DNA of 64,000 bases from Lichenicoccus sp964246745 (lineage in GTDB: Bacteria > Pseudomonadota > Alphaproteobacteria > Acetobacterales > Acetobacteraceae), in NCBI GenBank assembly GCA_964246745.1, contig CAXTRK010000006.1:62001-126000 (forward strand), given 5' to 3'. The notes under the pieces were generated by a model, which had not been told where the DNA came from, did not search any database, and saw only the letters and a program-made list of their open reading frames with translations. Below are positions 1 to 8,383 of this stretch, one piece after another (positions within the stretch are counted from its first letter, which is position 1; the number at the start of each line of letters is the position of its first letter). The translations under genes and the position numbers were made by a program.

Positions 1-1659
1 GACCGCATTTTTCTGTCCGCGGCGGCCGGTATCGGCAATCCGGTGGTCTATGTCGGCTCGAAGACCGGCCGCGACGGCATTCATGGCGCCACCATGGCGT
101 CCGCCGAGTTTGGCGCCGACGGCGCAGGGACGGGGAGCGCCAAGCGCCCCACCGTGCAGGTCGGCGATCCGTTCACCGAGAAGCTGCTGATCGAGGCGTG
201 CCTCGAGCTGATGGCGACCGACGCCATCATTGCCATCCAGGACATGGGCGCCGCCGGCCTGACCTCCTCCTCGGTCGAGATGGCGGGCAAGGGCGATGTC
301 GGCATCGAACTCGATCTCGACCGCGTGCCGCAGCGCGAGCGTGGCATGACCGCCTACGAGATGATGCTCTCCGAGAGCCAGGAGCGCATGCTGATGGTGC
401 TGCGCCCGGACCGGGTGGCCGAGGCGCGGGCGGTGTTCGAGAAGTGGGAGCTGGATTTCGCCGCCATCGGCGTTCTCACCGGCACCGGCCGCATCGTCGT
501 CCGCCATCAGGGCCGGATCGAGGCCGATATTCCGCTGGGTCCGCTGGCCGAGCAGGCGCCGCTCTATGAGCGACCGACCGCGCCCACCCCAGCGCCGTCG
601 GCGCTCGGACCGGTGCATGACCCGGTCGGCATCGAGACCGCGCTCATTCGTCTGCTCGGCTGTCCGGACGGCGCTTCTCGCGCCTGGGTCTGGGACCAGT
701 ATGACAGCACCGTTGGCGGCCAGACCATGCGCCGCCCCGGGGCGGCCGATGCCGCCATCGTCCGGATCGAGGACACCACGATCGCGCTGGCGCTGACCAC
801 CGACTGCACGCCGCGCTATGTCGCGGCCGACGCGCGCGCCGGCGGCGCCCAGGCGGTGGCCGAGGCCTGGCGCAACCTCACCGCGACCGGAGCTCGGCCG
901 CTCGCGATCACCGACAACCTCAATTTCGGCAACCCGGAAAATCCCGAGGTGATGGGCCAGTTCGCGGCCGCCATCGAGGGCATGGCGGAGGCCTGCGCGG
1001 CCCTCGACTTCCCGGTCGTGAGCGGCAACGTTTCGCTCTACAACGAGACCCGCCTGGCGGATGGCGGCACGGTGGCCATCCTGCCGACGCCCGCGATCGG
1101 CGGGCTTGGCGTGCTCGACGACGCGTCAATTGCGATCGGCATCGCGCTTCCGCCCGACACCGAGCTGGTGCTGATCGGCGAGACGCGCGGCCATCTCGGC
1201 CAGAGCCTGTGGCTGCGCGAAATCCTCGGCCGGGAGGAGGGGCCGCCGCCCACGGTGGATCTCGCAGCCGAGCGGCGAAACGGCGACTTCGTTCGCGCCC
1301 AAATCGCCTCGCGCTCGGTTGCGGCATGCCACGACGTCTCTGACGGCGGCCTGCTGGTGGCGATTGCCGAGATGGTCATGGCCGGATGCGCTGGCTGCAC
1401 CCTGGACGTTCCAGCCTCGGGGATGCCGCCCCATGCCTACTGGTTCGGCGAGGATCAGGCGCGCTACGTGCTGGCGGTGCAGGACGCGGCCACGCTGCTG
1501 GACGCCGCGCGCGACGCCGGCGTCACGGCACGGCGTCTCGGCCGCGCCAGCGGCGCCGCCGGCGACACTGGTTTGACTTTGCCGAGCGGCGCCACAATAT
1601 CGCGGGCTCGGCTGCAGGCGGTGCACCGGCACTTCTTCGCCGAACTCATGGATCGCTAG
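1..1659 (+). CDS. purL: Phosphoribosylformylglycinamidine synthase subunit PurL (3' part)
   Basis: PurL converts FGAR, glutamine-derived ammonia and ATP to FGAM in purine biosynthesis, in the cytoplasm. The frame is open from the first base and begins mid-protein with DRIFLSAAAGIGNPVVYVGS, so the start lies before the window. The visible 552 codons contain the family motif SKTGRDGIHGATMASAEF, then the second AIRS-like half with DNLNFGNPENPEVMGQF and, near the C-terminus, CHDVSDGGLLVAIAEM. The length suits the C-terminal two-thirds of a stand-alone small PurL as found in Alphaproteobacteria, not the long fused type. A BolA gene follows 13 bases later and a glutaredoxin gene after that, a common alphaproteobacterial order. 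Confidence 0.97.
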   Translation, partial: DRIFLSAAAGIGNPVVYVGSKTGRDGIHGATMASAEFGADGAGTGSAKRPTVQVGDPFTEKLLIEACLELMATDAIIAIQDMGAAGLTSSSVEMAGKGDVGIELDLDRVPQRERGMTAYEMMLSESQERMLMVLRPDRVAEARAVFEKWELDFAAIGVLTGTGRIVVRHQGRIEADIPLGPLAEQAPLYERPTAPTPAPSALGPVHDPVGIETALIRLLGCPDGASRAWVWDQYDSTVGGQTMRRPGAADAAIVRIEDTTIALALTTDCTPRYVAADARAGGAQAVAEAWRNLTATGARPLAITDNLNFGNPENPEVMGQFAAAIEGMAEACAALDFPVVSGNVSLYNETRLADGGTVAILPTPAIGGLGVLDDASIAIGIALPPDTELVLIGETRGHLGQSLWLREILGREEGPPPTVDLAAERRNGDFVRAQIASRSVAACHDVSDGGLLVAIAEMVMAGCAGCTLDVPASGMPPHAYWFGEDQARYVLAVQDAATLLDAARDAGVTARRLGRASGAAGDTGLTLPSGATISRARLQAVHRHFFAELMDR

Positions 1660-1672
1660 GGAGGTCTTTGGC

Positions 1673-1903
1673 ATGCCGATGCAAGCGGGCGAGATCGAGA
1701 CCCTGATCCGTGCGGCAATCCCGGACGCGACCGTGACCATTGAGGATCTTGCCGGCGACGGCGACCACTATGCCTGTAAGGTGGTAAGCGAGGCGTTCCG
1801 CGGCCGTTCCCGTTTGCAGCAGCACCAACTCGTCTATGCCGCCCTGCAGGGCCATATGGGCGGCACGCTGCACGCGCTCGCCCTGCAGACCAACGCACCT
1901 TGA
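1673..1903 (+). CDS. BolA family protein
   Basis: A 76-residue BolA/YrbA-type protein. Members of this family bind monothiol glutaredoxins through a shared [2Fe-2S] cluster and take part in iron-sulfur cluster trafficking. The visible signature is the class-I KH-like fold with the motif SRLQQHQLVYAAL and the conserved histidine of QQHQ. The start at 1673 follows a strong ribosome site (GGGAGG, 1660-1665). The next gene is a CGFS glutaredoxin, the expected partner, 21 bases downstream, so the pair probably works together. There is no N-terminal extension and the length is normal for the short BolA type. Confidence 0.93.
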   Translation: MPMQAGEIETLIRAAIPDATVTIEDLAGDGDHYACKVVSEAFRGRSRLQQHQLVYAALQGHMGGTLHALALQTNAP

Positions 1904-1924
1904 GAAAGAATGAGGAGTCCGGCC

Positions 1925-2269
1925 ATGTCAGACACTGTCGCCAGCCGCATACGCAGCGAAATCGAGACCAACCCGGTGATGCTCTACATGAAGGGCAACG
2001 CCATGTTCCCGCAATGCGGCTTTTCCGCGCGCGTCGTGCAGATCCTGTCGCATATGGGGGTTGCGTTCCAGACGGCGAACGTCCTGGAGGAGCCGGGGCT
2101 GCGTGAAGGCGTCAAGGCATTCTCCAACTGGCCGACGATCCCGCAGCTCTACGTCAAGGGCGAACTGGTCGGCGGCTGCGACATCGTCACCGAGATGTAT
2201 CAGTCGGGCGAGCTCGAGACGTTGTTTGCCGAGCACGGCATTCAGCCGACGGCAACGCACCAGGCCTGA
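1925..2269 (+). CDS. grxD: Monothiol glutaredoxin (Grx4/GrxD type)
   Basis: A cytoplasmic CGFS-type glutaredoxin of 114 residues that carries and transfers [2Fe-2S] clusters, usually with BolA. The active-site motif PQCGFSARVVQIL has a single cysteine, followed by the glutathione-binding elements NWPTIPQLYVKGELVGGCDI. ATG at 1925 is chosen over the in-frame ATG at 1910 because a GAGGAG ribosome site sits at 1911-1916, at proper spacing for 1925. It lies directly behind the bolA gene and probably belongs to the same transcript as purL. Confidence 0.95.
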   Translation: MSDTVASRIRSEIETNPVMLYMKGNAMFPQCGFSARVVQILSHMGVAFQTANVLEEPGLREGVKAFSNWPTIPQLYVKGELVGGCDIVTEMYQSGELETLFAEHGIQPTATHQA

Positions 2270-2344
2270 GTTTCAGCGCGCTGCCGCTTTACCCGCGCGT
2301 CCACCTTGTCGTAGTACTTCAGGTTCTACCGCGGGAGGTGGGCA

Positions 2345-2683
2345 GTGTCGGTGCGGCGGATCGTTTTAGCGGCGTTGTTATGGTGTGCCGTTCAGGTCGG
2401 CGCCGGCTCGCGCGTTGCGCATGCGCAGCACGTGGTCACCGACACCGAGGCCAGCAAGCTCACGCTTGATGCGCTGACCGCCGCTCCCAGGCCATTCTAT
2501 CGGCCGATTTACCGCCCGATCTATCGGCCAGTCTATCGAAGGGTCATGGCCGTGCGCAGCACCCATCGCGTCGGTTATGCCGTCCGTCAGATGCACATCT
2601 TGCCATTACGCGCGCACAGGCATTGGTTTGGTACGCGCGCCGTACGGTTTGGTTCCAGGCGCGTCAGTCATCGCCGATCCTGA
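2345..2683 (+). CDS. Small secreted basic protein with YRP(I/V) repeats, unknown function
   Basis: 112 residues, starting at GTG 2345 behind the ribosome site GGGAGGTGGG. Residues 1-27 look like a cleavable signal peptide (basic start, LAALLWCAVQVGAG core, AHAQ end). The mature part contains an imperfect tandem repeat, FYRPIYRPIYRPVYRRV, and is rich in arginine, histidine and tyrosine. No known domain is recognised. Its 3' end overlaps the convergent YraN gene by 20 bases, so the last few codons may not be under independent selection. It is probably exported to the periplasm or surface; nothing in the context shows its job. Confidence 0.55.
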   Translation: MSVRRIVLAALLWCAVQVGAGSRVAHAQHVVTDTEASKLTLDALTAAPRPFYRPIYRPIYRPVYRRVMAVRSTHRVGYAVRQMHILPLRAHRHWFGTRAVRFGSRRVSHRRS

Positions 2684-3095
2684 AGGCATCGGCGATCCGA
2701 CGCATCCGGCCGCAGTCGTCCAGCAGCACGAGATCGAAGCGCAGGCTGCATTCCGACCATTCCGGATGATCGGCGAGCATGAGCGCCGCGGCCTCGACCA
2801 GCCGGCGGCGTTGCGACATCGACAGAGCGACCGCGGCGTCGGGCAGCCGCCGCCTAGCCTTGACTTCAATGAAAGCGATCAGCGCCGCGGCCGGCGCGGC
2901 AGGGTTGGGCCGCCGGGCAACGATGTCGATCTCGCCGGCTCGGGTTCGCGCGCGCCGATCGAGTATGGTCCAGCCGTCATGCTGGAGTGCGCGGCAGACG
3001 CGGCCTTCGGCCTCGAGGCCGTGCGCCTGGGCGATCCGTCCGTTTCGCGATTTGGCGCCCTGCGCCGCGGTTCGGCGTGGCAGGCCGGTGTCCAT
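2664..3095 (-). CDS. YraN family protein (UPF0102), Holliday-junction-resolvase-like fold
   Basis: 143 residues matching the UPF0102/YraN family, which has a restriction-endonuclease-like fold and no firmly assigned reaction. The family's nuclease-like motifs are visible: an N-terminal GLEAEGRVCRALQ helix, GEIDIVARR (acidic residues of the core) and FIEVKARR (E-x-K). Length is normal, with an unusual basic start. In many Alphaproteobacteria this gene lies near rsmI or glutathione synthase genes; here the convergent neighbour is a small secreted protein and the upstream neighbour is a divergent cardiolipin synthase. Confidence 0.88.
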   Translation of the reverse strand: MDTGLPRRTAAQGAKSRNGRIAQAHGLEAEGRVCRALQHDGWTILDRRARTRAGEIDIVARRPNPAAPAAALIAFIEVKARRRLPDAAVALSMSQRRRLVEAAALMLADHPEWSECSLRFDLVLLDDCGRMRRIADAFRIGDD

Positions 3096-3186
3096 GGGCT
3101 CGCCTCATCGTTGCCATGCGGGAGATCATGCGGCCTTGCCGCTATAGGCCGCAGCGTAAGCGCAGTTAGTTACTGATCTGCTAGCG

Positions 3187-4608
3187 ATGCATGATTTCGT
3201 CGTCTTCGGCTCGGCCGCCTTGTTGCCGCTGCGCATCCTGCTGGCTGTCGGCGTGACGCTGCACGCGCTGCGCAGCAAGCGGGATATCGGAGCCGCGATC
3301 GGCTGGATCGGTCTCACGTGGCTGGCGCCGATATTCGGCACTTTTCTCTACGTCATGTTCGGCATCAACCGTGTGCGCAGGCTGGCAAAGCGGCTCAGCG
3401 GCCAGCGGCCCTGGAGCAGCGGGCGTGACAAGGCCGCCGAGACCCCGACGCTCGAAGGCCCGCTCGCGCCACTGGTCACCGCTGTCGCCAGCCTGACCGG
3501 CCGTCCGCTGCTGGGAGGCAACGCCGTGCGCTGCCTGCATGACGGCGACAATGCCTATCCGGTCATGCTGGAGGCGATCACCGCGGCGCGTCGCAGTCTG
3601 CTGCTCTGTTCGTACATCTTTCGTGACGACCGGGTCGGCGGCCGCTTCATCGAGGCGATCATCGCGGCGCATACGCGCGGCGTCGCGGTCCGCGTCCTGG
3701 TCGACGGCATTGGCAGCGGCTATTTCCGGTGCGGCGTGGCACGCAGGTTGCGTGTGCACGGGGTGCCGGTCGCCCGCTTCATGCACTCCACGCTGCCCTG
3801 GCGAATGCCGTTTCTCAATCTGCGGACGCATAAGAAAATCCTGGTGGTCGATGGCGCCATCGGCTTTGCCGGCGGCCTCAACATCGCAGTCGAGAACGTG
3901 CTGCGCGGGCGGCCCAAGCATCCCGTCTCCGACACGCATTTCCGGCTTGAGGGTCCGGTCATCGATCAGTTGACCGAAGCCTTCGCCAAGGATTGGTCGT
4001 TCACCACCGGAGAGGAGCTCGATCATTCGGTGTTCTACGCGCAGTCGCTGTCGGAACCGTCGGGCAAGGCGTTCTGCCGGGTGGTGACTTCCGGACCGGA
4101 CACCGACCTCGAGAAGAACGAGTTCACGATGATGCAGGGGGCGGCGCTCGCGCGACGCTCGGTCCGTATCATGACGCCCTACTTCCTGCCGGATGAGCGA
4201 TTGCTGACCGTGCTGGCGATGGCGGCGATGCGCGGCGTCGAGATCGACGTGGTGCTGCCGCGCCAGAGCAATCACCGTCTGATCGATTGGGCGCGTACGC
4301 CGAACAATCTGCCGCTGCTGGAGGCCGGGGTGCGGATCTGGTTCTCCGATCCGCCGTTCAATCACTCCAAGCTGATGGTCGTGGATGAAGCCTGGTCGCT
4401 GATCGGCAGCTCGAACCAGGACGTGCGCAGCCTGAGGCTCAATTTCGAGCTGAATGTCGAGGTGCACGACAGCGAGCTCGCAGGCGTGCTTGACAGCTTC
4501 GTCCTGGCGCACCGGCACGGGCGGTGCACTCCCGCGCAGCACCGCGAACGGCATCTTGCGTTTCGTATCCGCGATTCCGCAGTTCGGCTGCTGCTGCCTT
4601 ATCTGTGA
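3187..4608 (+). CDS. cls: Cardiolipin synthase (phospholipase D family)
   Basis: A 473-residue membrane-bound enzyme of the bacterial Cls type, which makes cardiolipin from two phosphatidylglycerol molecules. Two hydrophobic segments occupy roughly residues 3-55. Two HKD motifs follow: HKKILVVDGAIGFAGGLNI near residue 215 and HSKLMVVDEAWSLIGSSNQD near residue 393, giving the paired catalytic His/Lys sites. Length is typical (about 480). No good ribosome site precedes ATG 3187, but the first residues form the expected membrane anchor. The gene runs convergently into an EEP-family hydrolase gene 24 bases downstream. Confidence 0.93.
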   Translation: MHDFVVFGSAALLPLRILLAVGVTLHALRSKRDIGAAIGWIGLTWLAPIFGTFLYVMFGINRVRRLAKRLSGQRPWSSGRDKAAETPTLEGPLAPLVTAVASLTGRPLLGGNAVRCLHDGDNAYPVMLEAITAARRSLLLCSYIFRDDRVGGRFIEAIIAAHTRGVAVRVLVDGIGSGYFRCGVARRLRVHGVPVARFMHSTLPWRMPFLNLRTHKKILVVDGAIGFAGGLNIAVENVLRGRPKHPVSDTHFRLEGPVIDQLTEAFAKDWSFTTGEELDHSVFYAQSLSEPSGKAFCRVVTSGPDTDLEKNEFTMMQGAALARRSVRIMTPYFLPDERLLTVLAMAAMRGVEIDVVLPRQSNHRLIDWARTPNNLPLLEAGVRIWFSDPPFNHSKLMVVDEAWSLIGSSNQDVRSLRLNFELNVEVHDSELAGVLDSFVLAHRHGRCTPAQHRERHLAFRIRDSAVRLLLPYL

Positions 4609-4632
4609 GGCGGCCCAGAGAAGGCGGCAGGT

Positions 4633-5226
4633 TCAGCGCGGGCGCAGGCGCACCATGATCGGGTGGTGGTCAGACGGCCGGTGCGGCAGGATGGCGGCTT
4701 CGCGGCATTCCAGCCCACGCACCAGGCAGCGGTCGAGGCGGACGGCGAGCATGTCGGCCATGTGGTGCGTGGGTTCCCGAGGACCGACATCGCGGAAGCC
4801 GCGCAGCATGGCGGGGCCGACCAGGTTGTAGTCTCCCAGCACGGCGCTGCGTGGCGGCAGGCGTCTGGCGATCAGACGAAGCTGCCTGCGGTTCAGCATC
4901 TGGCCATGCGAGAGATGCACGTTGGCCACTGAGAAGGCGCCGCAATCGATCACCTGACAGATCCGCCGCACCATCGCGCCTGGCTGCAGTGGCCAGACCA
5001 GAGGCGGAGTGAGGAAATCAGCCGGGCTCCAGCAGGCGACGCCGTGGATACGCCCCGGCAACGGCGAGCGCGCGTAGGCGCCGCCGATACGCGCCGGCAG
5101 ATGATCGATCTCGCGGGTGGCCTCCTGCATCAGCATCAGGTCAGGCCGCTGATCCTTGATCAACGCGATGACGTCGTCGATCGAGGCGCCGGTGCGGCGC
5201 AGCAGATTCCAGGACACGATCTTCAC
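4633..5226 (-). CDS. Endonuclease/exonuclease/phosphatase (EEP) family protein
   Basis: A short (197-residue) cytoplasmic EEP-fold hydrolase. It begins KIVSWNLLRR (core N residue), continues with LMLMQEAT (metal-binding Glu), VANVHLSHGQM, AVLGDYNLVGPAMLRG (catalytic D-x-N) and ends with PSDHHPIMVRL (catalytic Asp-His). All active-site motifs are present, so it should hydrolyse phosphodiesters or phosphomonoesters, but the substrate cannot be read from sequence. It overlaps the upstream permease gene by 4 bases and is probably translated together with it. Confidence 0.85.
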   Translation of the reverse strand: MKIVSWNLLRRTGASIDDVIALIKDQRPDLMLMQEATREIDHLPARIGGAYARSPLPGRIHGVACWSPADFLTPPLVWPLQPGAMVRRICQVIDCGAFSVANVHLSHGQMLNRRQLRLIARRLPPRSAVLGDYNLVGPAMLRGFRDVGPREPTHHMADMLAVRLDRCLVRGLECREAAILPHRPSDHHPIMVRLRPR

Positions 5227-6272
5227 AGTTCGTCCGTGACCGGGTTGCGGGCGGTTCCTGGAGAGGCGAACTCCACGGCCAATGTATAGCCGACGCCGAG
5301 CAGCACCGGGCCCAGAAAGATGCCGAGGCCGCCGAAGGCCAGCACGCCGCCAAGCACGCCCAGCACCGTGATCAGATACGGCAGTTGCGCGCCGCGCGAG
5401 ATGAAGGCGGGGCGGATCACATGGTCGGCGCCGGAGATGGCAACGACGCCATAGACGGCAAGCACGATCCCCCAGGCCAGATGATGCGTCGTCGCCAGCC
5501 AGATTGCCGCCGGCACCCAGACCAGGGGAGCGCCGATCGGCAGCACGGAGAAGAAGGCGGCGATGCCGCCGAACAGCACCGGGCTTGGCACATGGGCGAT
5601 GGCGAAACCGATGCCGGTGAGAATGCCCTGGACAATCGCGGTGCCAAGAATGCCATACACGGTGCCGCGGACTGTATTGCCGGTGACGCCGAGCAGCCGG
5701 TCGGCATAGGAGCCGGCGATACGTCGGATGATGGCGGTGACATGCTGCCCGAGGGCGTCTCCGGCCACCCAGAAGAAGAAGGCGATGAACAGCGCCAGGA
5801 CAAGCTGCAGCAGGCCGCTCGCGATCTGCACCAGCAGACCCAGCACGCGCGACGCGATGTCGCCAAGATAGGGCTGCAGCACGGCTCCGGCGGCGGACAC
5901 GTCAGCGGACCATTTGGCCCAGGTCTGCGCCACCTGGTCGCCGACCAGCGGGATTTTTTCGACCCAGCGCGGCGGCCTGGGCAGATGCAAGGCGAAGAGC
6001 GCCTCCAGGCCGTGGATCACGTGCGGCGCATCCGCGACTCCGGCGGAGGTGACCAGCGCCAGCGGCAGGACCACCAGCAGAGCGGTCAGGATCATCATCA
6101 GGATTGCGGCGCCGTATCGGCCGGAGCGCTGTGCGAGCTGCGTGTAGACTGGCCAGGTGGTGAAGGTCAAAATCGCCGCCCACAGCAGGGCCGAGAAGAA
6201 TGGATACAGAACGATGATACAGCCGGCGGCGACGCCGCCAAGCAAAAGGCCCATCATGATTCGCTCTGGCAT
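5223..6272 (-). CDS. AI-2E family transporter (PerM/YdiK type)
   Basis: A 349-residue polytopic inner-membrane protein of the AI-2E transporter superfamily; members export small molecules or act as Na+/H+ antiporters, and the substrate here is unknown. Hydrophobic pairs at the N-terminus, a central soluble stretch (about residues 80-150) and a block of membrane helices with HVPSPVLFGGIAAFFSVLPI and GGLGIFLGPVLLGVGYTLAV match the family. The start at 6272 is preferred because AGGAG lies at 6276-6280; a longer in-frame ORF to 6416 lacks such support and adds a non-hydrophobic tail. It ends overlapping the EEP gene by 4 bases. Confidence 0.88.
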   Translation of the reverse strand: MPERIMMGLLLGGVAAGCIIVLYPFFSALLWAAILTFTTWPVYTQLAQRSGRYGAAILMMILTALLVVLPLALVTSAGVADAPHVIHGLEALFALHLPRPPRWVEKIPLVGDQVAQTWAKWSADVSAAGAVLQPYLGDIASRVLGLLVQIASGLLQLVLALFIAFFFWVAGDALGQHVTAIIRRIAGSYADRLLGVTGNTVRGTVYGILGTAIVQGILTGIGFAIAHVPSPVLFGGIAAFFSVLPIGAPLVWVPAAIWLATTHHLAWGIVLAVYGVVAISGADHVIRPAFISRGAQLPYLITVLGVLGGVLAFGGLGIFLGPVLLGVGYTLAVEFASPGTARNPVTDEL

Positions 6273-6547
6273 ACGCTCCTTTCGCGCTCTACCGCTGCCT
6301 GAGCAAGCGTATCGTCGGACCAGCGGCAACTCTGGCCAGGTCCGTGCCGGCCTCTGGAGGACAGCCGGCGTGTTCCGCATGACACGTTTGGCCGACGGCG
6401 TGGTTTGGCACGGCAACTAGATCATGATCTTTGTGGACAGAAGCCTTCGATTAACGTTTTATTGATGACTGAAGGTGTTCACCGCCCAAGGTCTAGGTTT
6501 TTCGACGTGCCGCCGTTACCGCCCCCCGCTGTGCAATCAAGAAAGAG

Positions 6548-7438
6548 ATGCAGACGATGCGCCTGAATGAGATCGGTCAACAATTGAGGGCCTATCGGCT
6601 GGAGTCTGGCATGCGTGCCGAAGAGATCGCCGCCCGGTTGGGCGTATCGCGGGCGGCACTCTATCGCTACGAGAAGGGCGAGGTCATCAAGCTGGATACC
6701 GTCCAGCGCCTGGCCGAGCTGCTCAAGATCTCGCCGCTGTCGCTGCTCGGCATCGGTGTCGAGTATTACAGCCGCAGCATCGGCTTCTTCGAGCGCGTGC
6801 GTCAGCTCGAGGAGACCGCCGATCAGGTGCTTCAGGTCGGCGAGCCGCTCTGCTACCTGGTGACATCGGACGCCTACGACACGCTGCTGACCCAGGTTGC
6901 CTCCGAGACCGCCGAGCAGTCCGGCTCGGATGCGGCGACGGTCAAGGCCTTGTCCGAGCAGGTGCTCGGCATCATGAGCGCGCGCAAGCGGGCGTATCAG
7001 ATGCGCCGCCCCAATCTGGTCACCATGATCTCGGAGCCGGTGCTGCAGCGATTTCTCGAACACGGGGTGGCCGATAGCCTGTCGCTCAGTCCCAGCCTGC
7101 GCACGCTCTGCCGCAAGCTGGCGGCGGCCGAGGTCGAGAGCATCGCCGCAATGCTGGAGACAGAGCCGATGGGACTGCAGTTCAGCTTGATCCCGGGCGG
7201 CGAGCTGACCACGAACTGCATTCTGCTGCGCCAGCGCGACCGGGCGACGTTGGTAATCAACCCGTTCCGCAGCGATGCCAGCGCGGTCAACGCCAGCGGT
7301 GTGGCCCTGGTCACCAGCGCGCCCGAGGCGGTGACCTCGCATCAGCGGGTTGCCGAGACCATGTGGCGCGACAGCCGGAAAGGCGCCGCCGCGGCGCGTC
7401 GCGTGCGTGAGCTGCTTGCGGGATGCGCGACACAGTGA
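6548..7438 (+). CDS. XRE-family transcriptional regulator
   Basis: 296 residues. Residues about 7-60 form a Cro/C1-type helix-turn-helix (IGQQLRAYRLESGMRAEEIA, then RLGVSRAALYRYEKGEV) that should bind DNA. The remaining 230 residues are a ligand- or partner-binding region with no recognised domain, including a repeat-free helical part (FFERVRQLEETADQVLQVGE). ATG 6548 or 6557 could both serve; the first is used. The 275 bases upstream separate it from the divergent permease gene and hold A/T-rich sequence at 6420-6480 that probably contains the promoters of both. Its target genes are not evident. Confidence 0.85.
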   Translation: MQTMRLNEIGQQLRAYRLESGMRAEEIAARLGVSRAALYRYEKGEVIKLDTVQRLAELLKISPLSLLGIGVEYYSRSIGFFERVRQLEETADQVLQVGEPLCYLVTSDAYDTLLTQVASETAEQSGSDAATVKALSEQVLGIMSARKRAYQMRRPNLVTMISEPVLQRFLEHGVADSLSLSPSLRTLCRKLAAAEVESIAAMLETEPMGLQFSLIPGGELTTNCILLRQRDRATLVINPFRSDASAVNASGVALVTSAPEAVTSHQRVAETMWRDSRKGAAAARRVRELLAGCATQ

Positions 7439-7501
7439 TCTGCTGAAGGCAATGGTTCGGAGCTTTCGCCGAAACCCCTTGCCGGATGACCGACTGCCGT
7501 G

Positions 7502-8383
7502 ATGATGCCGCTGATCACTCCGCACGCGCTGTATCGCATGCTCGAGTCCCGCAACCTGGTGTTGCTTGATTCCACTGCCGTGCTGCCGGGCGAGACGTTC
7601 GATCCCGAGCAGCGCTTCCGCCACGTCCACATTCCTGGCGCGCGCCGCTTCGACGTCGAGGCTTTCTCCGATCCGGAGGGGGACTTGCCGCACATGGTGC
7701 CCAGCCAGGCACGCTTTGCCCGCCTCATCGGCGAGCTCGGCGTCGGCAATGAGACGCATGTGGTGCTCTACGATCAGTCCGGCCTGGTCTCGGCGGCGCG
7801 CGGCTGGTGGCTGCTGGGGCTGTTTGGCCATGACCGCGCGCAGGTGCTTGATGGCGGCCTCGAGGGCTGGATGGCCGCCTCGCTTCCCGTCCAGCAAGCA
7901 GACGCGCCGCCGGTCCCGCCGGCTCGGTTCATTCCCCGCCTTCGCTCCGAGCGGTTGGTCGGGCTCGGCGACATGATCGCGATCGCCGCCGGCGAGCGCC
8001 AGGCGGTGGTGATCGACGCGCGCAGCCGCGCCCGCTTCGACGGGCGAGCCACGGAGCCGCGTCCCGGTCTGCCCAGCGGCCATATTCCCGGCAGCGCCAG
8101 CCTGCCGTTCACCGAGCTGCTCGACGACGACAAGCGGCTGCTGCCTATGGAGGCGCTGCGCTCACGCTTCGCCGAAGCCGGCATCGATGGCAGCCAGCCT
8201 GTGGTCACGAGCTGCGGCTCGGGTCTCACCGCCTCGGTGCTCTCGCTTGGATTGAAGGTCGCCGGCTTCGCTCCGGGTGCCATGTTCGACGGCTCCTGGA
8301 GCGAGTGGGCGAGCCATCCGGACCTGCCCATATCCGCAGCGCCCAACTCCAAAGCGCCCAATTCCAAAGATTCTGGGGCGTGA
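7502..8383 (+). CDS. sseA: 3-mercaptopyruvate sulfurtransferase (two-domain rhodanese)
   Basis: A 293-residue cytoplasmic enzyme that transfers sulfur from 3-mercaptopyruvate to thiophilic acceptors such as cyanide or thioredoxin. Two rhodanese domains are visible: the inactive N-terminal one (LLDSTAVLPG ... HIPGARRFDVEAFSD ... VVLYDQSGLVSAARGWWLL) and the catalytic one with VIDARSRARFDGRATEPRPG, SGHIPGSASLPF and the loop VVTSCGSGLTASV, whose cysteine is about residue 238. The CGSG(x)T loop favours mercaptopyruvate over thiosulfate. GTG 7499, ATG 7502 and ATG 7505 are adjacent candidate starts. The tail contains a short direct duplication, and the stop overlaps the next gene's GTG start. Confidence 0.93.
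   Translation: MMPLITPHALYRMLESRNLVLLDSTAVLPGETFDPEQRFRHVHIPGARRFDVEAFSDPEGDLPHMVPSQARFARLIGELGVGNETHVVLYDQSGLVSAARGWWLLGLFGHDRAQVLDGGLEGWMAASLPVQQADAPPVPPARFIPRLRSERLVGLGDMIAIAAGERQAVVIDARSRARFDGRATEPRPGLPSGHIPGSASLPFTELLDDDKRLLPMEALRSRFAEAGIDGSQPVVTSCGSGLTASVLSLGLKVAGFAPGAMFDGSWSEWASHPDLPISAAPNSKAPNSKDSGA

Noticed and set aside
3181..4554. A 457-codon minus-strand frame opposite cardiolipin synthase
   Set aside because: Both HKD motifs are on the plus strand; the minus frame is a compositional artefact.
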